From Candidatus Bathyarchaeota archaeon (GTDB lineage Archaea; Thermoproteota; Bathyarchaeia; Bathyarchaeales; Bathyarchaeaceae), in NCBI GenBank assembly GCA_020344435.1, contig CP070826.1, positions 248,909 to 254,907 of the forward strand: 5,999 bases of DNA, in the 5' to 3' direction. The notes beneath the pieces are model-generated. The model worked only from the letters and a program-made list of their open reading frames with translations. It made no database searches and was not told where the DNA came from. The translations under genes and the position numbers were made by a program. This document shows positions 1-5,222 of this stretch, piece after piece. Every line of letters begins with the position of its first letter. The stretch's first letter is position 1.

Positions 1-5
1 AATAC

Positions 6-854
6 CTACAGACAGTGGAATAGAGCCAAAGACGCAAAAACAGCCTCCTCAGTCCTCACAGTTTCGGTCCCTTGATCAGGAATCATATTGACAACGAAAT
101 CTGCAACCACGTCAAGCTCAACGCCCTCCCTCATCACAATCTCACGCAACCCCTCAGCAGGTGCCCCGAAAGCCACTAATATCCGGTCAGCCATTTTCCA
201 TCGTCCGGCCAACTCATCTCTTACCACCACAAATGGAACACCATACCGCGATGTCGCAATCACCAAGTCGAAAGCTCCTGATTTCACCAGTCGCCCAAAA
301 GAGTCGCCAGAAACCGTTACACGATACCCCCAATACTCCCCAACCTCACTACGACGGACAGGAACAGCCCTCCCGCGTCCTGCAACCTCCACAACCCTTA
401 CGGTGATACGTTCATTGACGCAAAGCTGTGCTTTTGGAACTAGGATTGGACGTTCCACGCCTACATCTACAAGTAGTCCTTTCCTGCTCGAACGTACAAC
501 CACCCCCTCTCGATGCTCTCCTACGCTCAAATCCTTCATTCTGTTCGCTAAGGGATGATGTGGCGTGCGTAATGGGGGAAGAATTCCTGCATATCGCAAT
601 TCGGGTCTGATCTTGAAAAGTCGCTTCCTCAAGTATTGTGGTGTTTCCATATATGACAAAATGAGAGAGATCAAGCTGGCACTCTGGCTTTGATCGACGC
701 TTGGAAGATCTGGAAACACTATAATCTCATCCACCTTGAATATGGCAGCCGCCCGGCCTATTAAGCCGATTTTAGAGGATTTTTCACGAAGATGTGGAAC
801 ATCAGAGACCAAAGATGCGGGCACAGCAACAGAAAGTCTACAACCCCGCTCCAT
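6..854 (-). CDS. SPOUT-fold RNA methyltransferase, C9orf114/COG2106 family (putative RNA uridine methyltransferase)
   Basis: This 282-residue protein looks complete. The N-terminal half carries the family signature: PHLREKSSKIGLIGRAAAIF at about residues 20-39, then VDEIIVFPD, and PPLRTPHHP at 94-102. Residues of about 110-165 (GEHREGVVV, LLVDVGVERPILVP) look like the small beta-barrel, OB-like insertion typical of this family. The C-terminal half has the SAM-binding trefoil knot: AFGAPAEGL at 228-236 and PDQGTETVRTEEA at 259-271. Family members are cytoplasmic SAM-dependent methyltransferases, and annotation pipelines call them putative RNA uridine N3 methyltransferases. The exact substrate is not readable here. 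The ATG is preceded by GGAGTGAT (plus-strand 863-870) with 8 bases of spacing, which supports this start. It is divergent from the isomerase gene at 969. In many archaea this gene precedes the ribosomal protein L3 gene, which would lie just left of the window. Confidence 0.9.
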   Translation of the reverse strand: MERGCRLSVAVPASLVSDVPHLREKSSKIGLIGRAAAIFKVDEIIVFPDLPSVDQSQSASLISLILSYMETPQYLRKRLFKIRPELRYAGILPPLRTPHHPLANRMKDLSVGEHREGVVVRSSRKGLLVDVGVERPILVPKAQLCVNERITVRVVEVAGRGRAVPVRRSEVGEYWGYRVTVSGDSFGRLVKSGAFDLVIATSRYGVPFVVVRDELAGRWKMADRILVAFGAPAEGLREIVMREGVELDVVADFVVNMIPDQGTETVRTEEAVFASLALFHCL

Positions 855-887
855 TCTTATGTATCACTCCTTGTATAGCAAGTCTCA

Positions 888-904
888 CACAATTAATTAT
901 ATGC
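888..904. promoter_or_regulatory. AT-rich divergent promoter region with TATA-like element
   Basis: The gap between the SPOUT gene and the isomerase gene contains one clear AT-rich block, ACAATTAATTATATGC. Read on the minus strand it gives CATATAATTAATTG, centred about 43 bases before the SPOUT ATG. That would place a transcription start near 870, just at the GGAGTGAT ribosome site. The same block could also serve the plus-strand isomerase gene with a leader of about 40 bases. This is inferred from spacing and composition only. Confidence 0.45.
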
Positions 905-968
905 TTAGAGTCCTAACTCTCCTTTTGGGAATTGAGGAAAACATGAGCTACTGTCAAAGGGTGAGAGT

Positions 969-2117
969 ATGCGCGAAGCCTTGACCTTGGATCAATCAGG
1001 GGAGATTCGGAGAATCGATGGAAGTAACATGTTGGGCCATTGTGTGAGGTTTCCGGACTACCTCAAAGACGCGTCGGAACTTGCAGGACAAGTCAGAATT
1101 CCAAGTGAAGTAAGAGTTTGTAATGAGACAGTAATAAGATACGGGAGACCAAGAAACATCATCATTGAGGGTATGGGCGGCTCTGCAATAGGCGGAGAGA
1201 TGCTTCGAGGATGGCTGCGAGCCAAGCTTCCTGTGCCTGTACAGATCTGCAGAAACTACACCCTTCCAGCTTACGCGAACAGAGACACGCTGACGTTTAT
1301 CATAAGCTATTCCGGAGACACAGAGGAAACACTAAGCGCGTTTGTAGATGCGATTCGCCGCAGGTGCATGGTGATATCCATAACATCTGGGGGGCATCTC
1401 CTCGCGTTCGCCAAGAAACTCAACATCCCGCATGTGATGATACCTAAAGGACTCCCCCCTAGAGCAGCATTCCCTTACCTATTCTTTTCGCTTCTTAGAC
1501 TATTGACTAGAATGAAAATTATCTCAGGCACAGAACAGGAGACTCAAGAAGCACTGGCCATTCTTAGATGTATGGCTAGGGAAAACGCGCCTGAGACTCC
1601 CGTCAAGAATAATCCATCAAAAAGGTTGGCGCTAGAATTGAAAGGAACCATACCCGTCATTTACGGATTTGGTCCTTATGAAGCCGTAGCTCACAGGCTC
1701 AAAACCCAGTTCAATGAGAACAGCAAAATTCCAAGCATGTATAATGTCTTTCCTGAACTCAATCACAATGAGATAATCGGATGGGAAGCGTCTGAAAATC
1801 TCACAAGAAACTTCTCGATCATATTGCTCCGCGACCACGACGAGCTTCGCGAAGTCAAGTCTAGAATCGAACTCACCAAATCTCTATTGCTGGATAAAAA
1901 CAGAAAAATACATGAGCTATATGGGAGGGGGAAGCATAGGCTTGCCAAGATGTTGTCTCTTCTGTTCTTGGGCGACTTCTTAAGCGTTTATCTGGCGGCT
2001 CTGAGCGGTTTTGACCCAACTCCTGTGAAGAGCATTGAAACAATCAAGTTGGGGATGAGAAAAAGGTTTGACCACGCTGAAAAGCTGAGGAGAGAGATTG
2101 ATAACATTCTTTCATAG
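969..2117 (+). CDS. Bifunctional phosphoglucose/phosphomannose isomerase
   Basis: The protein has 382 residues and consists of two SIS (sugar isomerase) domains. The first holds GMGGSAIGGE (68-77), RNYTLPAY (95-102), SYSGDTEET (113-121, the sugar-phosphate binding loop), ITSGG (138-142) and GLPPRAAFPYLFF (161-173). The second holds LELKGTIPVIYG (222-233), TQFNENSK (246-253), VFPELNHNEIIGWE (260-273) and DPTPVKSIE (349-357). E250 and H266 are 16 residues apart, the same spacing as the catalytic Glu203/His219 pair described for the Pyrobaculum aerophilum enzyme; K354 probably matches its late catalytic lysine. The enzyme interconverts glucose-6-P or mannose-6-P with fructose-6-P in the cytoplasm, linking glycolysis/gluconeogenesis to mannose metabolism. 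It is longer than the roughly 300-residue crenarchaeal forms. A GGTGA (960-964) lies 4 bases before the ATG. It appears to be a single-gene unit. Confidence 0.93.
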   Translation: MREALTLDQSGEIRRIDGSNMLGHCVRFPDYLKDASELAGQVRIPSEVRVCNETVIRYGRPRNIIIEGMGGSAIGGEMLRGWLRAKLPVPVQICRNYTLPAYANRDTLTFIISYSGDTEETLSAFVDAIRRRCMVISITSGGHLLAFAKKLNIPHVMIPKGLPPRAAFPYLFFSLLRLLTRMKIISGTEQETQEALAILRCMARENAPETPVKNNPSKRLALELKGTIPVIYGFGPYEAVAHRLKTQFNENSKIPSMYNVFPELNHNEIIGWEASENLTRNFSIILLRDHDELREVKSRIELTKSLLLDKNRKIHELYGRGKHRLAKMLSLLFLGDFLSVYLAALSGFDPTPVKSIETIKLGMRKRFDHAEKLRREIDNILS

Positions 2118-2157
2118 GGCATTGAATGCATAGTTGGAGTAGAAGATATTTCCATAA

Positions 2158-2167
2158 GTCTTAAACA
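2158..2167 (+). promoter_or_regulatory. Possible TATA element for the secreted-protein gene
   Basis: AGTCTTAAAC sits in the 98-base gap after the isomerase gene, about 50 bases before the TTG start at 2216. It would give a start of transcription near 2188 and a leader of about 28 bases containing the ribosome site. The match to an archaeal TATA box is weak, and cotranscription with the isomerase gene is also possible. Confidence 0.25.
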
Positions 2168-2203
2168 AGGATTGGATGTAAACGTATGCTTCAAAAGAAG
2201 AAG

Positions 2204-2212
2204 GGAGGTGAT
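2204..2212 (+). promoter_or_regulatory. Perfect Shine-Dalgarno site that fixes a TTG start
   Basis: GGAGGTGAT is fully complementary to the 3' end expected of archaeal 16S rRNA. It lies inside the longer open frame that begins at ATG 2186. Its GGAGG core ends 7 bases before the TTG at 2216, the usual spacing, and so argues that TTG 2216 is the true start. Confidence 0.8.
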
Positions 2213-2215
2213 ATT

Positions 2216-2782
2216 TTGGAAAAGAAGAAAATGTTGGTTGCTGCTGCCTTCGCAGGAATAGTCGTGGTATCGCTCTTGGTCGGTGCCTACGCTGCTAACA
2301 CCAGTGCAGGAAAATACCAGTGCGGTGTCTTCTCCGTGAGCTACGGCTGGGGAACTTGGGTATACCTTGATGACTATCCGAATTGGACAACCATCCTAAG
2401 CTTGAGTCTTCCACCTATCCCCATTGATGCCTATTATCAGGTGATATGCGACGGCTACGCAGGCATAGATGACTGCCAGATTAGAATCGGCATCGGCGTT
2501 GATGCCCCGATAGAAGACGAGTCCACTCGCAGGTTTTACGGTGATTCATCTAACGCGGAAGGATTCGATGGTCATGGGATTCACACAGATCGGGTATACT
2601 TCCTAGAACCAGGAAAACACACGTTCTACTTCCTCGGGGTGATAACCAGCACAACCGATCCTGAATACTACGCCGACCTAAACTATATGACCATTACAGT
2701 CGTTGTATACACAGATGGTAGCGTGACGCAGCTTAACTCCATGACAGAGAGCGAGTTGTCAATAGATGGATACGCAGGCTGA
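2216..2782 (+). CDS. Unrecognised secreted or membrane-anchored protein with signal peptide
   Basis: I do not recognise the family. From the TTG start the protein has 188 residues. It begins MEKKK and continues with a hydrophobic stretch (residues 6-26, MLVAAAFAGIVVVSLLVGAYA) ending in A-Y-A, a plausible signal-peptidase site; an uncleaved N-terminal anchor is the alternative. The remainder is acidic and rich in Tyr, Asp, Thr and Gly, with alternating hydrophobic stretches such as VYFLEPGKHTFYFLGV and MTITVVVYTDG. That pattern suggests an all-beta extracellular domain. Three cysteines are present (36, 78, 87); C78 and C87 flank DGYAGIDD and could form a small disulfide loop. DGYAG recurs as the last five residues. 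There is no C-terminal membrane segment. An upstream ATG at 2186 would add 10 residues, but the perfect ribosome site at 2204-2212 falls inside that extension. It lies 98 bases after the isomerase gene, and no functional link is evident. Confidence 0.8.
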   Translation: MEKKKMLVAAAFAGIVVVSLLVGAYAANTSAGKYQCGVFSVSYGWGTWVYLDDYPNWTTILSLSLPPIPIDAYYQVICDGYAGIDDCQIRIGIGVDAPIEDESTRRFYGDSSNAEGFDGHGIHTDRVYFLEPGKHTFYFLGVITSTTDPEYYADLNYMTITVVVYTDGSVTQLNSMTESELSIDGYAG

Positions 2783-2997
2783 GCATGTCAGAAGCTGCCT
2801 TCGTACACAAAGCTCCAATGCTCAATTCGACAAGCCCCACTCTTTTCCTGGATACAACACTCATGCATGCACTTACGATTAAACAGCAAATCTTCCTGTC
2901 GAATAGGTGGTGGTAACAGCCTCAGAAACCACAGTTCTCAACATTAAAGGAGCCAAGCATACGCCTTTCTGAAGCGGTTGTATTTGCATTTGATTGT
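2783..2997. other. Intergenic region without a recognisable gene
   Basis: Between the secreted-protein gene and the LSm promoter I see no convincing coding or RNA gene. The longest plus-strand frame from an ATG is 43 codons (2785-2916). It has no ribosome site and an unremarkable composition. No long T-run terminator or strong hairpin is apparent. Confidence 0.5.
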
Positions 2998-3014
2998 TTC
3001 ATAAAGCTTTTAAG
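2998..3014 (+). promoter_or_regulatory. Promoter of the LSm gene
   Basis: TTCATAAAGCTTTTAAG contains two overlapping TATA-like elements, ATAAAGCT (3001-3008) and CTTTTAAG (3007-3014). The second would start transcription around 3036-3040, giving an almost leaderless mRNA. The first 14 bases recur exactly at 4916-4929 before the small RHH-like gene. Confidence 0.55.
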
Positions 3015-3042
3015 TGGTGAGCTTCGTGATTATTGATTGTTG

Positions 3043-3291
3043 ATGTTAATGGAGCCCAGTAGGAAGCCCCTCAACGTCCTAACAAAGCAATTGAATGCCT
3101 ATGTAGAGATTTTTCTCAAGAACGGCGTCGTCTACGGGGGTAGAATGGTCAAGTGCGATGGTCATATGAATATGTTGTTGAATGGAGCTACTGAGATGGT
3201 TAATGGGGAGCTGACTGCTAATTATGGCAGTGTTTTGATTAGGGGCAACAATGTTCTTTTTATTAGAGTTGATGCTGCTCCTCCGAAGTGA
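3043..3291 (+). CDS. Archaeal Sm-like (LSm/SmAP) RNA-binding protein
   Basis: This 82-residue protein has the whole Sm fold. After the N-terminal helix (RKPLNVLTKQLN, 7-18), the Sm1 motif runs from about 20 to 51 (YVEIFLKNGVVYGGRMVKCD, then GHMNMLLNGATE), and Sm2 from 61 to 74 (YGSVLIRGNNVLFI). H41 and N43 of HMN, and R67 of IRGN, match the residues that form the uridine-binding pocket of archaeal SmAPs. The family forms hexameric or heptameric rings that bind U-rich RNA and is linked to RNA processing. Starts are available at TTG 3037, ATG 3043 and ATG 3049. I chose 3043 because the promoter spacing suggests a start of transcription near 3036-3040 and no ribosome site is present; 3049 (MEPSRKPL) is nearly as likely. 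The ribosomal L37e gene that often follows LSm in archaea is absent; the next gene is convergent. Confidence 0.93.
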   Translation: MLMEPSRKPLNVLTKQLNAYVEIFLKNGVVYGGRMVKCDGHMNMLLNGATEMVNGELTANYGSVLIRGNNVLFIRVDAAPPK

Positions 3292-3336
3292 TTCTTGCTG
3301 CTATGCAAGCCGGAACTAGGCGCGGAATGCAATCAG

Positions 3337-4218
3337 TCAGGTCATAACGTAGGCCAATGCTTTTTCTACAGCAAGTTTTTGTCGGCGCTTGAAGAAGTCC
3401 AAGACGTTCTTTAGATCCCGTTCCAAGAGCGATTTCGCGTTCGGATGATCTATGCGAATGTACTGAGGCCAGTCTATGATTAGTATGTGCTGATTTGGCT
3501 GGAGGATTATGTTGTAAGGGCTCAAGTCTGCATGTATTATCTTGGCCCTTTGATAGGCCAAACGTATATTATCTAATATCTCTCTCATGACGACCTTCAG
3601 GTTCGAGATTGCAGGGTAGCGGTAGAGTTCTGCGCCTTCTATCATAGACATAACCAAGATGTGGCGGCTTCTTGCTATCGGTCCGGGGGCGACCATTCCA
3701 TAGGGTGCAAGAAGCTTTAAGGCAATATGCTCCTTCCTAGCGGCGACTACCGATTGTTTATGCCAATTAGGTGTGTCTGAGTGTTGAGCTGTGTAGCCTC
3801 GCTTCCTTCTTACCTCGCGAAAGCTTGTTCTCCCTAGTCGATGGATTTTCACGGCGACTTGGGCTCCCCCGGGAGCCAAGGCATCGTACACGTCCGATTC
3901 CTTTCCTACGCCGAGAGGCTTTCCGAATTTCTCAATTATGTTCTTGTCTACCAGTTCTTTGAGAGCTAGGGTGTCGTGGGCTGCAGTTGTGAGCCTGTAG
4001 CCTTCGTAAGGTTGCGATTGATATGAGAGGAGTTTTTTCTTCTGGAGTAGTTTCAAGTGATGTTTTGCAGTTTGGAAGTGGATGCTTGTTGTGTTTGAGA
4101 TGATCTCTATTGGTAGGTACTGATATTTCTGGGTCTGATTTTCTATTGTCTCAAGTATTCGGTAGTCTTCTGGTTCGAGTTTCAGGACGGCTTTGGCGGC
4201 GATACTTGCTGTGGACAT
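3337..4218 (-). CDS. rio2: Rio2-type atypical serine kinase/ATPase
   Basis: The 293-residue protein matches archaeal Rio2 in length and order. Residues of about 1-90 form the N-terminal winged helix (EPEDYRILETIE at 15-26, TAKHHLKLLQKKKLL at 50-64, wing YEGYRLTT at 71-78). The kinase domain follows: P-loop LGVGKESDVYDA (102-113), VAVKIHRLGRTSFR (121-134) with ATP-contacting K124, hinge VMSMIEGAELYR (189-200), catalytic loop HADLSPYNI (229-237) with D231 and N236, and metal-binding IDWPQ (248-252) with D249. Rio2 acts in late maturation of the small ribosomal subunit, probably as an ATPase switch. The catalytic loop has Ala where HGDLS is the more usual form, and Trp in IDWPQ where Phe is common; neither removes a catalytic residue. 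No ribosome site precedes the ATG, and a TATA-like ATAAAGCT lies 29 bases upstream, so the mRNA is probably leaderless. The gene converges on LSm across 45 bases. Confidence 0.95.
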   Translation of the reverse strand: MSTASIAAKAVLKLEPEDYRILETIENQTQKYQYLPIEIISNTTSIHFQTAKHHLKLLQKKKLLSYQSQPYEGYRLTTAAHDTLALKELVDKNIIEKFGKPLGVGKESDVYDALAPGGAQVAVKIHRLGRTSFREVRRKRGYTAQHSDTPNWHKQSVVAARKEHIALKLLAPYGMVAPGPIARSRHILVMSMIEGAELYRYPAISNLKVVMREILDNIRLAYQRAKIIHADLSPYNIILQPNQHILIIDWPQYIRIDHPNAKSLLERDLKNVLDFFKRRQKLAVEKALAYVMT

Positions 4219-4242
4219 GGGTCTTAAGAGATTTTGACGCCG

Positions 4243-4250
4243 AGCTTTAT
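4243..4250 (-). promoter_or_regulatory. TATA-like element for rio2
   Basis: On the minus strand this reads ATAAAGCT, centred about 29 bases before the rio2 ATG. This spacing predicts a transcript starting within a few bases of the start codon. The same octamer occurs in the LSm promoter and in front of the small RHH-like gene. Confidence 0.5.
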
Positions 4251-4313
4251 TGATGTTTTGTGTGAGCTTATCATTGACCTATTTGAAAAAGTGAAAAATA
4301 CATGTTTTTAAGG

Positions 4314-4385
4314 TGGTGCGGCATGTAGGGGTGAATAGAGTGAGAGGAAAGCTCTTGATAAACAGTAGGTTCCCTACCCGCACCA
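4314..4385. other. Strong two-part stem-loop, possible small structured RNA
   Basis: TGGTGCGG (4314-4321) is perfectly complementary to CCGCACCA (4378-4385). After a 3-base bulge (CAT), GTAGGG (4325-4330) pairs with CCCTAC (4372-4377), with a further G-U pair possible. This gives 14 Watson-Crick pairs closing a 41-base loop. Inside the loop a second GTAGG (4365-4369) could instead pair with CCTAC (4373-4377) in a tight hairpin, so two exclusive folds exist. AGAG/CTCT around GGAAAG may form an apical stem. I recognise no RNA family. It lies in the gap upstream of rio2, with TATA-like TTTTTAAG at 4305-4312 and AAAAATA just before it. It could be a small RNA, a leader element, or an inverted repeat at DNA level. 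Confidence 0.35.
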
Positions 4386-4403
4386 AGTTAAAAATCTTCA
4401 AGT

Positions 4404-4413
4404 GAATATAAAA
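4404..4413 (+). promoter_or_regulatory. TATA box of the broken gene
   Basis: GAATATAAAA is one of the best archaeal TATA matches in the window. Its centre lies about 26 bases before the ATG at 4434, the spacing of a leaderless gene. It is part of a 9-base inverted repeat (4401-4409 with 4476-4484) that could be a regulatory site. Confidence 0.45.
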
Positions 4414-4433
4414 GTCTGATGTAGCAATGTTCC

Positions 4434-4915
4434 ATGGCGCAATACGCCACTGAGCTTTTGAAATCGCAATAAAAGATATTCACTCAATGTATGCTTGGCA
4501 ACGCGAGGTTGACAAAGACAATTCTAAAGAGATTCTGAAGACTATTGGCTATGTAATCTCGCTGAACAAAGAATGCTTCAAGGCAAAACACTCAACAAAC
4601 ATGTTGGGAATAAAACCTAGGGGCCGCCCCGACTTTCGCATTTCTTAGCAGTTTTGGTTTACGGCAGACTCGTAGAGATACACCGTAGAAACAATCGCAA
4701 CTTGTATCGCATCTCAGTCCAAGACAGACTGCCAGACACATCATCAATCTCTCCAGAATCACGTTCAAGATTCGTCAATACGTCGCAAGGTTTGATTCTA
4801 GCACTCAGCGTGGGTGCTCCTAATGAGGAATATCCTATTGCTTAGACACTTGTAGACCTCAAATCCATGGTTCCTTGATGAGATTGAAGAGACTGCTCGT
4901 GATCAGTATTTCTGA
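4434..4915 (+). pseudogene. Probable decaying protein gene of unknown family, broken by several frameshifts
   Basis: No frame is open throughout, but consecutive open segments join with protein-like sequence. Frame A starts at ATG 4434 (MAQYATELLKSQ, stop 4470-4472). Frame B is open from 4454 to 4648 (KDIHSMYAWQREVDKDNSKE and on to KPRGRPDFRIS). Frame C is open from 4621 to 4845 (RLSHFLAVLVYGRLVEIHRR and on to APNEEYPIA). Beyond the TAG at 4843, TLVDLKS continues in frame C and WFLDEIEETARDQYF in frame B up to TGA 4913-4915. Adding one base near 4466 and one C in the CCCC run at 4627-4630 would fuse the first three parts into about 137 codons (ELLKS-AIKDIHS, RGRP-RLSHFL). Good TATA spacing before ATG 4434 supports a former gene start. 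I do not recognise the family. The alternatives are sequencing indels or chance open frames. A further possible N-terminal piece is at 4331-4405. Confidence 0.42.
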
Positions 4916-4929
4916 TTCATAAAGCTTTT
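4916..4929 (+). promoter_or_regulatory. Promoter element of the small RHH-like gene
   Basis: TTCATAAAGCTTTT is identical to the 14 bases at 2998-3011 in front of LSm. Its ATAAAGCT core is centred about 44 bases before the ATG at 4967, predicting a leader of about 18 bases. The shared sequence suggests a common basal promoter form and helps support the small downstream gene. Confidence 0.45.
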
Positions 4930-4966
4930 TTTCCATGTTGAGCGTCAATAATGATGATGAGACTAT

Positions 4967-5116
4967 ATGAGCAAGAAGAAGCTTCATTATGGTGTGCGCT
5001 TACGAACAGATCAGCTGAAATACTTGAAAGCGGTTGATAATCCCTCAGATTGGGTGAGGAAAGCGATAGACGAGAAGCGAAAGCGCGAGAGAAAGAGTAA
5101 GACTGAACGCAAATAG
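4967..5116 (+). CDS. Small ribbon-helix-helix-like DNA-binding protein (49 residues)
   Basis: The ATG at 4967 opens a 49-codon frame ending in TAG at 5114-5116. The pattern is that of a minimal ribbon-helix-helix domain: a basic N-terminus (MSKKK), one short strand with alternating residues (LHYGVRLR, 6-13), a first helix (TDQLKYLKAVD, 14-24), a turn (NPSD, 25-28), and a second helix (WVRKAIDEKRKRERK, 29-43) with a very basic tail. Such proteins act as dimers, the paired strands reading the DNA major groove, and are often small autoregulators or antitoxins. No toxin-like partner is adjacent. A stop (TGA 4958-4960) lies in frame just upstream, so 4967 is the only start. No strong ribosome site is seen. 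The opposite-strand frame over this region is Ser-rich without domain character and is taken as a shadow. It is convergent with the winged-helix gene at 5223-5480. Family assignment rests on pattern only. Confidence 0.72.
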   Translation: MSKKKLHYGVRLRTDQLKYLKAVDNPSDWVRKAIDEKRKRERKSKTERK

Positions 5117-5138
5117 TTCCTTGTACGCTCCAGTGGAC

Positions 5139-5189
5139 ATGCCCGCGGTGAGCAAGCAATTCATCCAAAGTATTTGGTCACCGCGTGGC
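5139..5189. other. Stem-loop between convergent genes (possible bidirectional terminator or small RNA)
   Basis: CGCGGTGA (5144-5151) is perfectly complementary to TCACCGCG (5178-5185). GCC (5141-5143) and GGC (5187-5189) extend the stem past one bulged base. Within the 26-base loop a separate hairpin, CCAAA-GTA-TTTGG (5165-5177), stacks directly against the 3' strand. The structure fills much of the 106-base gap between the RHH-like gene (plus) and the winged-helix gene (minus). The position suits a 3' end signal for both, though no long T-run follows; archaeal termination normally depends on T-runs. Confidence 0.4.
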
Positions 5190-5222
5190 TGCATCCAACT
5201 TGTGATTTGATCTGTATGTCTT

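Noticed and set aside
88..558. Plus-strand 156-codon open frame
   Set aside because: It lies opposite the clear SPOUT methyltransferase gene. It is Ser/Thr/Pro-rich without domain pattern and is a shadow frame.
943..984. Short upstream ORF (MSYCQRVRVCAKP) overlapping the isomerase start
   Set aside because: It has no ribosome site and no pattern suggesting a leader peptide; overlap with the next start is probably chance.
2785..2916. 43-codon plus-strand ORF after the secreted-protein gene
   Set aside because: No ribosome site, no promoter, no domain or amphipathic pattern; of a length expected by chance.
4331..4370. Resemblance of GAGAGGAAAG and ACAGTA to conserved pieces of RNase P RNA
   Set aside because: The enclosing structure is only about 72 bases and lacks the other conserved regions and helices; the match is too short.
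4315..4385. tRNA-like reading of the 7-bp stem GGTGCGG/CCGCACC followed by A
   Set aside because: There is no T-loop (TTCRA pattern), D-arm or anticodon arm in the right places; the region before the 3' strand is GTAGGTTCCCTAC.
4414..4456. Possible C/D box guide RNA (CTGATGT and CTGAG)
   Set aside because: The C box is imperfect and no internal C'/D' pair or closing stem is found.
4917..5168. Minus-strand 83-codon open frame
   Set aside because: It is Ser-rich, without domain features, and antisense to the RHH-like gene, which has the better protein pattern.
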